DNA of 64,000 bases from Argyresthia goedartella (lineage: Eukaryota; Arthropoda; Insecta; Lepidoptera; Argyresthiidae), in assembly GCA_949825045.1 (NCBI GenBank), contig OX463829.1:27554715-27618714 (forward strand), given 5' to 3'. Shown here piece by piece: positions 43,541-54,234 of the stretch (within the stretch, counting starts at the first letter, position 1; each line of letters begins with the position of its first letter). A program made the position numbers and the translations under genes. The notes below the pieces were generated by a model, which worked only from the letters and a program-made list of their open reading frames with translations, was not told where the DNA came from and made no database searches.

Positions 43541-44199
43541 AATAGGTCACTTTCTGTTTGAAAACTAAAGGGAGGTTTGTTAGGTCGTATTGGTAATATC
43601 TATTTAGCGATAATAACATTTGTACAGACATTTACTTAAAAGGCGTTTATATATTTCTATGGTAAACAATGTAAAGAAAAATAGAGTCATTTCTACTATA
43701 CTTCATGAAACACGATTTGATGAGAATTAATCCATTTTGAGAAGGATTTCGAATTTAATTATAGTAAATAATTGCATTTATGGTAGGCGTTTAAACACGG
43801 GCCAATTCAATGTACAGTTAAAACATATATGCGTTATTAAAATATAACGCTCTAATGGATAACATCGTGAGGAAACCTTTCTCCATGGCTGCGGCTATGG
43901 GCTAACCCCCTGTCAGGCAAAAATAGAAAGGGTTAAACAGGGATGGCTCTTTAATTATATCCGCATTCACCCCATTCAACGGTAACATTAAAATTCCTAC
44001 ACTACCGCCACCTATTGAAGACCGAGTGAAATAAGAGTTACTCCGAGTGACTCGCTCAACAGAGTGAGAAATTTATTGTTGGTTGGTACCTTTAAGATTA
44101 GTTCACCACTTGGCCAACAGATGGCGTCAGCAGGTTTTTGGGAGAATCTTCAGTCAATCAGACAAAGCAAAGGAATTCGCTGGACCGGCCCATGCATGC
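43541..44199. other. Anonymous DNA with SINE-3 body words
   Basis: TAACATCGTGAGGAAACCTT and GGCTGCGGCTATGGGCTAAC near 43858-43910 match the SINE-3 body at 47250-47300. No gene. Confidence 0.45.
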
Positions 44200-44415
44200 A
44201 CAAAACTTTATAACCGTCGGTTATTCAATGCTCCATTTTAAGTTACATGGGGCTAGACAATAGCTGATCACCGCAGCTTTTTAGCTATATACTTTTGTAT
44301 AGTATATCCTCACTATGCTTACTTGTATGATAAATTACTTATCTCAGTGGTACTTCAGTACCGTGATTCGAATCCGCATCTTCTTCGTAGCAGGCGAGCG
44401 TGTAACCACTTGCGG
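44200..44415 (-). repeat. SINE-3 copy, diverged
   Basis: GGTTATTCAATGCTCCATTT and ATCACCGCAGCTTTTTAGCT belong to the body. GATTCGAATCCGCATCTTCT, GTAGCAGGCGAGCGTGTAAC and CACTTGCGGA are the reverse of the tRNA-like head. Confidence 0.55.
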
Positions 44416-44497
44416 ACATTATATTAAGTTAGTTAAATATTTAACTTAATAATGAGGAAAATAAACACAATTTCTTGTACTTAGAAGTTACTCATTA

Positions 44498-44503
44498 TTT
44501 ATT
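44498..44503 (-). promoter_or_regulatory. Poly(A) signal AATAAA of the LRR gene
   Basis: AATAAA on the minus strand lies about 105 bases after the stop of the LRR gene. This distance is normal for an insect 3' UTR. Confidence 0.6.
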
Positions 44504-44607
44504 ATGCGTAATGACTGAGAATAACTTACACTTAAAAATACTCCAGCATCCGATTGCCATATGAACTATAAATTAAGTTAATTTCTACATAAAATAATAA
44601 CGCCACG

Positions 44608-45326
44608 CTACTTATAACAAAAAAGCGTTAAAATTATTGGAATAAATAAGCAAATATTTAGGTAATTTTTGGTCGCAAAATTATGTTTCATAGTGGGAGT
44701 ACCGAGTATTTGCTCATAGGCGCTTCTGTGGGCCTTTTTCGCGGAGACTGCTTCATCTGAAGCCATTTCATGGTCATAGGCCTTTACAAACGTCCTAGCT
44801 GAGACTGTTGGCATTGGTGACGTGCTCACTTTATGTTCTTCAAGATTGTGTGCCTTTTGAGTCTTCTGTGTAGTAATACCAGAATCAGTTTCTTCTATAG
44901 AAAGATCTAGGACACCTTTGCTGACATATTTGGTTGATTGAGCTACCGTTGCTATAGACGTAGTTTCAACAGTTTTAAATGCAGAATTGGTTGTTGTTTT
45001 TGTTTCAAAAGGCCGTGTGGTAGCTTCTGTGACTTTGGACTCAAATTTAGTTGTGCAGTTGATTAGATCTCTGACGTCTACGTAGAATAGTTTTCCCCCT
45101 AATTCTGATTCGTCATAAAATTCATAGTCTGTGTTCTTATTATCCTGTTCATCAAAAACCGCTGCGGTGTTCCTTTCGTTATCTTGGACCTTTTTCCAGG
45201 CTTCTGTAAGTTTGGCGTCGGGGACACATTTCAGGTTTTCGAGGGCGAGTCTTATAGCTTCGTTCGTGGTCTTCTCCTTGAGCGACAGGAACCAGTCTAG
45301 GTGGCATTGGCACGGGAACTCGTTGT
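44608..45326 (-). CDS. Connectin-like LRR protein, second coding exon (residues ~340-578)
   Basis: It joins the exon at 47528-48545: acceptor CTTTTTCCAG precedes 45326 and the phase (1+2) restores an aspartate codon. The frame is open for the whole 719 bases. It begins with an LRR C-terminal cap, NEFPCQCHLDWFLSLKEKT, with further cysteines in LENLKCVPD and DLINC. An acidic patch (YEFYDESELGG) and a Thr/Ser/Lys-rich stalk (TTRPFETKTTTNSA) follow. The end YLNICLFIPIILTLFCYK is a hydrophobic tail that suits a GPI-anchor signal or a short membrane anchor. Together the exons give a 578-residue cell-surface protein. The stop is TAG at 44608-44610. Confidence 0.85.
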
Positions 45327-45499
45327 CTGGAAAAAGTAAAAGGTTGTTTTAATCACTTGCAAATACATACGAGTATTTTTATAACTCTTACATGAAATCC
45401 CAGCTTCAATGACCTAATGTGTATCTATATTTTATACTGTATTTAATAGCACAGTGTATTAACATACTTAAGTTATTGGTAACCACATACTGAGCAATT

Positions 45500-45700
45500 G
45501 ACGACCCGAATGGCTGAGTCGGCAGTGACCCTGCCTACGAAGCCAAGGGTCCCGGGTTCGAGTCCCGGTGGGGGCAATATTTGTTTGATGACAACGGATG
45601 TTTGTACCCTAGTCATGGTTGTTTATCTACAAGATACAGGGGAATCCTAGTTTGGGGCTAGATCAATGTGTGTAAATAGTGTCCAAGGTATTATTATAAA
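45500..45700 (+). mobile_element. SINE-1 in LRR intron
   Basis: GACGACCCGAATGGCTGAGT, the B box GGTTCGAGTCC, ACCCTAGTCATGGTTG, TAGATCAATGTGTGTAA and GTCCAAGGTATTATTA. A shortened middle lacks the TAAGTATAATATT segment. It is antisense to the host gene. Confidence 0.85.
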
Positions 45701-46552
45701 AAATAGGCTATGGAACGGATTTCATCAGAGTAATATTTTTTTTTACATTTCGATTAATAATTGGCCACCGGGAACTAGTAGCCCAGGAAATGTAGAGTTT
45801 CATCTTGCAAATGATAATTGAATCTGAATTATTATTGTATAGGAAATAATAGGAGATTCTTACGCAAGGGATGTAAGTGAGCTATTACAGAACAAGATCC
45901 AATTTAGCGCCAAAGGCTGCTATGGATCGAGAGCAGCCGAGATATTAAGACGAATATAGTTTGAGGGTGTTATAGCTACTTACAACCGAGGTAAGCATTC
46001 TACTTTACGTCACATGCGTGTTAATCCTTTTTCTGCAAGCCATTTATTGAAATCTTCATAAACTTTTAGATAACGATCTCTCGATTTGTTCGGTTAAAGA
46101 TTTTGTACGGCACATTCTGCTTCGAGATGACAGAAATCAGGCGTGCAGGCCGGTTCTTCATCGGATGAAGTACTTGAAATGCTGAACAACTCTTTTAACT
46201 AGTAAAAAAAAACTTGTAATTACTTATTTTATTCCAGTCGCAAGTGAACAAACATTTAGATCAAATGAAATGAAATGCCGCTATTTCCATTGTTTTTTTT
46301 TCAGTAAAACGTTTTCTTATCATTTTATAAGAAAAGAGTTTGTTTCACCAAGGAGTTTTACATAGCAATCTTTGGAAAACTCCTTTGTGAAACAATGAAA
46401 CCAGTGCAATGAACTTCACAATTCAAGCATAGTGTGGCGTAAAGCGATTTGAAAATGGAACGTTTTCTATAAACAATGCATTGTGTTGCTAATGCCATCT
46501 TACACAGCCTCTTTTCACAATAGTAAATCCTACTTCGTTACTGAGCATGAAC

Positions 46553-46865
46553 TGAACACATCAAAGAGAGCTTGATGTGTTCAGGAACCGCATGTTCAAC
46601 CAGCATTGTGGCATTGATTATTGCTCTGCAGTTGTTTAGCTTGTTCAGCAGTACCAACTTCACAGACAAACTAGGGGCGGCACGCAAGCGGGCGTCGGCG
46701 TTCGAAATTTGAATGTCGTGATTTGTCGAAAATGTGTACATTATGGTCATAATGTTACGATATTAAGATAAGAAATGAGTTTTTACCAAGTAGTTTAACA
46801 TAATGCTGATCCTAACGTGCGGTTTTTGAACGCAGTAAAGAGCGTTTATGATACGTGTGTATATA
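46553..46865 (+). mobile_element. MITE T copy B in LRR intron, left end replaced by a palindrome
   Basis: The interior and right end match the copy at 38512-38870 (TGTTCAGGAACCGCATGTTC, TTGTTTAGCTTGTTCAGCAG, CGTGCGGTTTTTGAACGCAG, ATGATACGTGTGTATATAAA). The expected left terminus is missing. Instead a 12-bp perfect inverted repeat, TGAACACATCAA / TTGATGTGTTCA (46553-46564, 46572-46583), folds the element back on itself. Confidence 0.75.
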
Positions 46866-47194
46866 AATATAATATCCTCTCAAAAGTCACAATTAAACAT
46901 GTCCGCGTATCACGATATTCAGGCTCAAAGGCAACAAACAAAGATTTTGGCAAATATCTCGCTTTCAATCGTTCCAATAATAATTCCATTTGAATAACGT
47001 GAGACGTGAACATGTGATCTATTGTGACTTTTGAGACAACATTAAGGATACCAAGATAAAGGGTCAAAGCAAGTTTCCAGCTTAATATCTCACATTCCGA
47101 GGTTGAGCCTGACAACCTTTGAGATTGACAACCTTTATTTTAAAGCATTTATAGGCTGAAAACGTGTCTAAACATACATTTACATTACATAGCG

Positions 47195-47405
47195 TCCAAT
47201 TGTGCCCAATTTGAGCCAGTTATTCAATACTCCATTTTGCGTGACACGGGGATAGCCCATCGCCGCAGCTATGGAGTAATGAAGGTTTCCTCACGATGTT
47301 TTCCTCACCGTTAAAACATTATTATCTCTATTACATGGTCAGGAATCGAACCTGCATCTCCTGTGTGAGAAGCAAGCGTGAAACCCATTAGACCACGGAG
47401 CTTTT
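47195..47405 (-). mobile_element. SINE-3, best copy, in LRR intron
   Basis: On the minus strand: AAAAGCTCCGTGGTCTAATG, GGTTTCACGCTTGCTTCTCA, GATGCAGGTTCGATTCCTGA. This is a tRNA-like head with A-box and B-box (GGTTCGATTCC). The body has AACATCGTGAGGAAACCTTC and GCGGCGATGGGCTATCCCC. Confidence 0.7.
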
Positions 47406-47527
47406 CACAGCACGGAACACGTGTTTAAATACGATTGTTATACTGTAAATAAGCATTAAATCCTAGCTCTCAAAAATTTATACCTGCAATTGCAACTACA
47501 ACTCTTGTCTAGAACGAGTTAGTTTAC

Positions 47528-48545
47528 CTTCAACATCAAACACAGTAGACTTCGAGTAGAAGTTCTTCACAATCGGCGCCATAACTTCGACTTTCAGTTC
47601 CTTCAGTTTATTCCTTCTCAGGTTCAACGACCTCAGTGAGTCGAGATTCTCAAACACTCCAGCATTGTCTATTGAGTCCAGTGCGTTGTTTGCCAAAGAC
47701 AATGTATGGAGACTCGACAAGCCTTTGAACGCCTTGGAATCTAGCATCGCAATCTTATTAGACTCCAAATTCAGGTACAGTAAACTTTTTAATGGCACAA
47801 AAGTATTGTCTCCGATCACTTCTAGAGCATTAAAACCAAGTTTCAGCCTCCTTAGGTGTTCTAGCCCAGCAAAGGTTTCACTATTTAGGCTGAATATAGC
47901 GTTGTCATTCAGTTCTAGCTCTTTTAGATTGACCAGGTGTATGAATGCTCTGTCGTGGATTGTTGTTATCTTATTCCCCGTAAATAGCAGGCTTGCAAGT
48001 GAAGGCAGTTCGAGGAAGATATCTCTATTGATCTCGACTAATGCGTTTCTTTCCAAGTTCAACTTTTTCAGGTCTCTGTGATGGGCAAACGCGTGTCTGT
48101 GCAGCCTTGTAATGTTATTTGAACCTAAAGAAATCTCTTCTACCTCAGTAAGGTTGGCAAAGGCGTATGGTTGAATTTCGTTGATATCACCATATTGGAT
48201 TTCTATCTTCAGAGCAGATTTCATCAGCGATATTGCAGTCGTCGGGACATATTTGAGAGTAAATCCTCTGGTTGTTGAAAACACCAGTTTACTAACCGAA
48301 TCGAGTTCTGCAAATGAGTTCCAACTTCGGTCTACTTCTTCTATGCTTCCGTTGGTAAGATAGCAATTCGCCATTTTGTATTTCAAGTTCGCGTGGTCTT
48401 TTACACAGTAGCATTGTATTTTGCTGGCGTTGTTACTCATTTGGTCGCATATTTCTGTAGCTTCTCTTCTGTGGAGAGAGGAGTGTCTGCTTTCAGCCAG
48501 GTTGGCGATGATGACGATGATGAGCAATTTGGTTGGCAGCGTCAT
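47528..48545 (-). CDS. Connectin-like LRR protein, first coding exon (residues 1-339)
   Basis: The start ATG at 48545 is preceded by a 16-base 5' UTR and a splice acceptor (TGTATTCCAG before 48561), so an upstream noncoding exon exists. Residues 1-20 are a signal peptide (MTLPTKLLIIVIIANLAES). A cysteine cluster (EICDQMSNNA, IQCYCVKDH, NCYLTNGS) forms the N-terminal cap. About nine leucine-rich repeats follow from residue ~110: EEISLGSNNITRLHRHAF, KKLNLERNALVEINRDIF, KELELNDNAIFSLNSETF, RRLKLGFNALEVIGDNTF, LYLNLESNKIAMLDSKAF and RSLNLRRNKLKEL. The donor is at 47527. Insect connectins and related adhesion molecules have this cap-LRR-cap-tail order. I do not assign a firm orthologue. Confidence 0.88.
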
Positions 48546-48561
48546 GGTGAATACTGATGAT
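48546..48561 (-). other. 5' UTR part of LRR gene exon
   Basis: The 16 bases between the splice acceptor AG (48562-48563) and the start codon imply a further upstream noncoding exon, not located. Confidence 0.55.
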
Positions 48562-49109
48562 CTGGAATACAGAGAAAGACTAAATTAAAAAAAATGGAAA
48601 GAAGGGCCTATTTCCCTGAATGGGTTAACTGATTATTACCTTGAAGTAAAGGGATTAAGACAGTTTTCGGTAACGTATGTTTGGCCACAAATTTTCCTTT
48701 ACGGTATGTCAGTTACAATTTGCACCCGCATTCCCAATTTTAAGAAGGCTTGATAACTTGAGTGCGGCTTTGGGCTAGCCCCCGGTCAGGAGTCAGGAGC
48801 ATGCAAATGTGTGCCTCTGCCACAATTAATGGGAAAAGGCAATTGTTAAAATGACGTGAAGTGTATTATTAAGCGCTTTATCTAACGCCATTTACATAAC
48901 AGTAGACAGCTTGTCTAGCATTATTCATGGTCTTTTACTGCAACGGAAGTATTTATAACTTATCGGCGAAAATAGCAGCTATCTGTAATCGAATCTTACA
49001 TCTGGTGAGTGTATTTCAGTTCGATACTTGTAGCAAACTCTTGTGAAACCCAGAAATCTAAATTGCGTGAGAATGCGTAATGCAGAGTATTATGTTACGC
49101 TAAAATACG
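48562..49109. other. Upstream intron or flank of the LRR gene
   Basis: No coding frame. Repeat words near 48770-48840 (GGCTTTGGGCTAGCCCCCGG, GTGTGCCTCTGCCAC, GGGAAAAGGC) belong to a dispersed repeat also seen at ~60975 and ~62965. Confidence 0.45.
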
Positions 49110-49290
49110 GGTGGTTTAGTGGTTACGCTCGGCAGTCACACAGAAGATGCGGGTTTGAATCCTGGTGCTGATTTTAAGATAAATTAAACTCTCTTATTTC
49201 CTTAGGCACACGTTATGTCTAATCGCCTAATGGAGTATTTAATTACGGCTTTTGTTTAACGGTACCTTTAAAAACTTAATGATAATGTTA
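49110..49290 (+). repeat. SINE-3 copy
   Basis: GGGTGGTTTAGTGGTTACGC (A-box region), AAGATGCGGGTTTGAATCCT (B-box region), then AAACTCTCTTATTTCC and an AATGGAGTATTTAATTACGG body. Confidence 0.6.
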
Positions 49291-49348
49291 AGTTACATCC
49301 AAAAAACTACGTTTGGATATCTCTTTTTACAGATAAATAATAATATAT

Positions 49349-49590
49349 ATAATAATACCTTGGACACTATTTACACACATTGATCTAGCCCCAAACTAGG
49401 ATTCCCTGTATCTTGGATACTAGACAACGATACACATACGTATATAGATAAATATTATACTTAGATAGATAAACCACCACGACTAAGGTACAAACATCCG
49501 TTCTCATCAAACAAATATTTGCCTCTACCGGGACTCGAACCCGGGACCCTTGGCTTCGTAGGCAGGGTCACTGCCGACTCGGCCATTGGG
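49349..49590 (-). mobile_element. SINE-1, minus copy
   Basis: On the minus strand: CAATGGCCGAGTCGGCAGTG, ACCCTGCCTACGAAGCCAAG, GGTCCCGGGTTCGAGTCCCG, ACCTTAGTCGTGGTGG, GATACAGGGAATCCTAG and an (ATT)n-type tail at 49349-49365. Confidence 0.82.
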
Positions 49591-49639
49591 ATTTCTTGTG
49601 ATGTCTTGGGATGGGATAAGGTCGTAAAACGTTTGTACA

Positions 49640-49870
49640 CTAGTTTTATATAATGTAAATAACATAAACAATAATACATAATAAACATTTATATATTGTT
49701 TCTGGCCCCACACTAGGATAGCCGGTGTCGTGGGAACCAGAAACAGCGACGTCACACACATATAAAGACCCAAGACCTGGGGTTTTTCCTTCATCCCCAG
49801 CCGGGGCTCGAACCCGGGACCTCTCGCATGTTGGGCTGAGCCACAACCGCTGCGCCACAGACGTCGTCTA
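49640..49870 (-). mobile_element. SINE-2, best copy
   Basis: On the minus strand: GACGACGTCTGTGGCGCAGC (A box), AACATGCGAGAGGTCCCGGG, TTCGAGCCCCGGCTGGGG (B box), TGTGTGACGTCGCTGTTTCT, GGTTCCCACGACACCGGCTA and AGTGTGGGGCCAGAAACAAT, followed by an AT-rich tail. It has a tRNA-derived head with a distinct body from SINE-1. Confidence 0.8.
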
Positions 49871-49899
49871 TGTTTGTATCTTGTTGTCTGTTTATTATT

Positions 49900-50000
49900 T
49901 GTGTGTAATAAGGAATTAATTAATTGTGAATTTACATCCTAAATTACCTAGATGTTCACCAAAATAATAAACTTATTTGATTTGATTTTGATTTGAAAAT
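49900..50000 (+). repeat. LINE-type tail
   Basis: AAATTACCTAGATGTTCACC is followed by AATAATAAACTTATTTGATT and a TTTGATTTTGATTTG tail. The repeated TTTGAT end is like the nested insertion at 55430. The coding part is absent. Confidence 0.45.
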
Positions 50001-50740
50001 TATACACCCTATTTTATACTAAACTGCATGGGGTCGCCTCGCTCCGCTCCGCTTCCTTTCGGCTCTAGGTTGTATTATATATAGAAAGTGATATATAGTA
50101 AATAATAATAAAGCTTTTTATTAATGTTTCATATCAAGCAACAATATCCTGATTTACTTAAACATTCCAAATTAATTAAAATGTACTAGTATTTACATTC
50201 AATATATTTATATTTAGTATATATATATATATATATTTAATTAATTTGTACTGTACTGTACTGTTAACCGGACTTTAAATAATCCTGAGGCAGGTCTCAA
50301 ATACAAATTGGCCCTCACAGCGGAGGGGATAATATTTGATAAATAATAAATGATTTTTTATATTCCTTTTTTATGTCGAATAAAAATGGCGAGTAGGTAT
50401 TCGACTATTCGCCATGGGGAATGGCGAGTAATCGGTATTCGACTATTCGCCACAACGGCTATTCGCCGCTTCTCTAGTTTGAATTGAAATTTATGTCATG
50501 CAAAAATAAAATGAAATAAATAAGATTCGAATAAAATATTAAGAAATACCTATACAAAATTACAGACACACACAAAATTAAATATTCATTCTATGTATTT
50601 TTTTTTAATTTGGTAGATGTAGTAAAATATTATTATTGTTATGCTCATATTTTGTTTTGAAAATCGTCATTAAAGAGTCCTTTGAACAACAGATTGGCCG
50701 CTTACTCTTCATAATCTGTATAAAGAGTACGGTTCTGTCT
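50001..50740. other. Anonymous DNA
   Basis: Low-complexity AT-rich sequence, with a (TA)n run at about 50218-50237 and TATTCGACTATTCGCCA repeats at about 50398-50460. No supported gene. Confidence 0.45.
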
Positions 50741-51298
50741 AGACCCATGGCTAACAGTAAAAACCATGGTTAGCAGTAAAACCCATGGCTAACAGTAAAA
50801 ACCATGGTTAGCAGTAAAAACCCATGGCTAACAGTAAAAACCATGGTTAGCAGTAAAACCCATGGCTAACAGTAAAAACCATGGTTAGCAGTAAAACCGA
50901 TGGCTAACAGTAAAAACCATGGTTAGCAGTAAAAACCCATGGCTAACAGTAAAAACCATGGTTAGCAGTAAAACCCATGGCTAACAGTAAAAACCATGGT
51001 TAGCAGTAAAAACCCATGGCTAACAGTAAAAACCATGGTTAGCAGTAAAACTCATGGCTAACAGTAAAAACCATGGTTAGCAGTAAAACCCATGGCTAAC
51101 AGTAAAAACCATGGTTAGCAGTAAAACCGATGGCTAACAGTAAAAACCATGGTTAGCAGTAAAACCGATGGCTAACAGTAAAAACCATGGTTAGCAGTAA
51201 AACCCATGGCTAACAGTAAAAACCATGTTTAGCAGTAAAACCCATGGCTAACAGTAAAAACCATGGTTAGCAGTAAAACCCATGGCTAACGGTAAAAT
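50741..51298. repeat. Tandem array of alternating dyad half-units, ~39-bp period
   Basis: Fifteen half-units CCATGGCTAACAGTAAAAA alternate with fourteen half-units CCATGGTTAGCAGTAAAAC. GCTAAC in one is the reverse complement of GTTAGC in the next, and AACCATGGTT is itself palindromic, so neighbouring units can fold together. Occasional variants read CCGATGG or CTCATGG. The last unit reads CTAACGG. Confidence 0.95.
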
Positions 51299-51388
51299 CA
51301 AATATAGATAACTGTAATATACAAAGGGGTTGTTTTTAGTCCGTATAGCACACGAGCTGATGGCCGCTCAATGTGTGGGGACCCGGAC
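51299..51388. other. Flank between tandem array and Tc1 element
   Basis: Short unique sequence. The base pair before the transposon is AC rather than the expected TA. Confidence 0.4.
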
Positions 51389-53136
51389 CAGTGGTGGTCA
51401 TATAATTAAGAACGACTATTTGAAAACAAGCTTTTTTCAAACTTACGAGAATAACACTTATTGCATATCGTTTTGTATCTCTCTCGGTATCGTAAAACTG
51501 TTTTACACAATCGTAGCATACAGTTATAATATGATAAATTCAACAATATTATTATATAAGTAAACTTTTTGTATATAATATATCTTAACATGTTATTGCA
51601 AACTTACTGGCTGGCCACATAATTAAGAACGCTGGATAGTTTATTTTTTTATTCAAATTTAAATAGAGAACACTCTGTAACTAGGCCACTATTCGAGTAA
51701 TTTTGGCGCCATTTAGTTCTGTAAAAGTCAAAAAGTTGATCGTTTCATAATAAAAAAAAGGGAAAAAATAAAAGTTGTGATGCATCTACAAGGAAAGTAA
51801 TAATAAAACTTTGCGATATGAATTGTTCATATAAAAAGATTGCCAATCATTTGCAGTGCTCAAAATCGATGATATTCCACGCTGTGAAGCATTTTAACAC
51901 ACATCAAACAACTTTAAATATTCCTCGTGTACCTAAACAGAGAAAGTCATCTCAGCGAGACGATCGAAATATCGTGCGTTTGGCAAAACAATACCCTTTT
52001 AAGGGGTCTAATGAGTTAAAAAAAGAATACTTTGGTGAAAATAACCCTTCAGCGATCTCAGCGCGCACTATCCGAAGGCGTTTGGTAAAAGCGAAGTTGA
52101 ACGGAAGGATAGCAAGAAAGGTGCCAATGTTGAAACAGTGTCATAGGCAAGCCCGGCTTGCATTTGCTAGGAGGTATGAAAGCTGGACAGCAAGACAGTG
52201 GAAAATGTCCTTTTCTCTGACGAAACAAAAATTAACAGAGTATGTTCTGATGGGAAACGATATGTTCGACGCCCTCCGAATACAGCATTCGACCCCAAGT
52301 ACACAAAAATGACATTAAAGCATGGTGGTGGAAATGTGAAAATTTGGGGATGCTTCTCTGGTCATGGTGTTGGACCTGTTAGACTGATAGAAGGAAACAT
52401 GGATCAATTCCAGTACAAAAATATACTCGAAGAAACTATGTTACCATATGCTGAAGACGTACTTCCGATTATTTGGACATTCCAACACGACAACGATCCG
52501 AAACACACTGCACGCACCGTTAAAGAATTCCTCACATCTCAATCAGTTTCTGTCTTAGAATGGCCACCGAACAGCCCAGATTTAAATCCCATAGAGCATC
52601 TTTGGTGCGAAGTCAAGAAAAAGGTATCAAATCGACGATGTGGTAACCTAACTGAGTTATATAACGTTTTTTTAGAAGAATGGCGCTCTATTTCTCTTGA
52701 AAAATGTCAAAAATTGATAGAATCAATGCCTCGTCGGTGTAAGGCAGTTATTAAAAGCCATGGTCACGCTACAAACTATTAACTTAGAATAAAACGTATT
52801 AAATTATAATTTTTAACATTGTCACTGTCTTATTTAATGTGATTTGTAAAATCTAAGTATCTACGGAAACAACTCTCGAGCAGCTTAAGAATCGTTCTTA
52901 ATTATTTGTCCAGCATTTTTACTACTTGAATTTGTAATTATCGATAATCAATTAAATTTGTAAAAAAAATAGAAAATGTTTTAAATATTTACTCCTAATC
53001 CCGTTTACTTTATCGATGTAGCTATTTCATAATACAACTAATTACTTTTAAGAAGGAACTTAAAAGTACACATAGCATAGTTTTGAAAAAAAATATCTGG
53101 TACTACAAATCGTTCTTAATTATATGACCACCACTG
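51389..53136 (+). mobile_element. Tc1-type DNA transposon with doubled inverted repeats
   Basis: The termini CAGTGGTGGTCATATAATTA (51389) and its perfect 27-base inverted copy ending at 53136 enclose a DD34E transposase gene. A second pair of related motifs lies inside: GGCCACATAATTAAGAACG near 51613-51631 and CGTTCTTAATTATTTGTCC near 52892-52910, each about 220 bases from its end. This is the IR/DR arrangement of Tc1-like elements. TA follows the right end. The length of 1748 bp is normal for the superfamily. Confidence 0.92.
51818..52782 (+). pseudogene. Tc1 DD34E transposase, one frameshift
   Basis: The first frame (51818-~52200) has the helix-turn-helix DNA-binding region: YKKIANHLQCSKSMIFHAV, SSQRDDRNIVRLAKQYPFKG and SARTIRRRLVKAKLNGRIAR. 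At about 52200 a base appears to be missing in an A run after TGG. The sense then continues in the next frame to 52782: NVLFSDETKINRVC (first Asp), WTFQHDNDPKHTART (second Asp) and PPNSPDLNPIEHLW (Glu, 34 residues later), then the C-terminal CQKLIESMPRRCKAVIKSHG. All three catalytic residues are present. The N-terminus before 51818 is poorly preserved. Inactive as it stands. Confidence 0.92.
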
Positions 53137-53249
53137 TAGCAAGGAAGTCTGACTCCTGGGCATGGGTTACTCCATTTTTCCCCTCCACCAAAGAAAGAAA
53201 AAAAAGGGGTTCAGTCTAGACATACCCCAGCTGACCAAGCTTCACTGGG

Positions 53250-53885
53250 TGGCTGTTAAGCCAGAAAGTGATCTGTAGTAACCAATACGGTTCTGTGAAC
53301 TGTTTGGGGAGTGATAACATATGAATTGGTGAACACAGCGTTCATCATCCAAAGGCAATGTCTACGGGCCATGGTGGGAGCTGCACCGCGGGAGTCGTGC
53401 AAGCTGCTATTGTCTAAACTAAATATACTGCCCTTACCCTATTTATACATATTTGAAATCTGCAAATTCGTCCATCAAAACATAACCTTGTTCACAACAG
53501 CTGAACAAAATTACCCAAGAAATACTAGGAATCCAAACAGACTAGTTCTTGATCACAAGCCACGAACCGCAAGATATCAAAATAATTGTTGCGCAATGAG
53601 CGTCAAAATTTATAACAAAGTGTCAGATGACCTAAAACATCAACCAACAAATCTCTTCAAACATAAGCTCTTCTCGTGGTTACTGCAGCATAATTTGTAT
53701 TCATTAAGTGAGTTTTTTATACTAAGAAATCAAAAGTAAATGACTAAAGCGAACTGTAAATAATATTAATAATTTTATTATTAAAATATTTGCATGCTAT
53801 AATATAAAGTTGATTAAGGAACAACATGTTAATTAAGAACTCTTACCACCTAAATCATAAGCAAATAAATGAATCTGAATCTGAA
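53250..53885 (+). pseudogene. LINE reverse-transcriptase C-terminal fragment
   Basis: The frame at 53311-53739 reads NTAFIIQRQCLRAMVGAAPR, SKLNILPLPYLYIFEICKFV and NCCAMSVKIYNKVSDDLKHQ. These are the C-terminal motifs of CR1/Jockey-type ORF2, as in family A (IFILQKRSIRAIYN, LYYNKIPLEILK). A short 3' UTR and a GAATCTGAATCTGAAAC tail end at 53885. It is 5'-truncated and not one of families A-D by sequence. Confidence 0.7.
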
Positions 53886-54234
53886 ACAATATATATTAGT
53901 TGCCGTGAATTACCGGCTAAAAGCGGGCGAAACTGTGTTTCTGCCGCCCAGTATGGGAAAAGGCTTAACGCTTTGGGCTTAACGCAAGAGGGCCCAAGAT
54001 AAAATTATCTCCAAAACTTGTTCACCGTGACATTGTGTCATTAATGACATCATCCATGGTCTTTCATTGTAACTTGTGGGCGTGACAGACAATGCCAGTA
54101 TTTATGGGACCATTATCGGGACCATATCTAAACTGCTTCATTGTGAAGTGGACGGGGTATATTTGTTTTAGATGACATATTGAGACCATTTGCATGTGTC
54201 GGCTTATCAATGTAGCCCATTAACGTCCCGAGGA
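53886..54234. other. Anonymous DNA
   Basis: Short dispersed repeat words (GCCGCCCAGTATGGGAAAAG) but no gene. Confidence 0.4.

Larger units (their letters stand above)
45327..47527 (-). other. Intron of the LRR gene (2201 bp)
   Basis: Donor GAAG|GTAAAC at 47528/47527 and acceptor TTTTTCCAG|AC at 45327/45326 are canonical. The intron has accumulated SINE-1, MITE T and SINE-3 insertions, listed separately. Confidence 0.82.
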
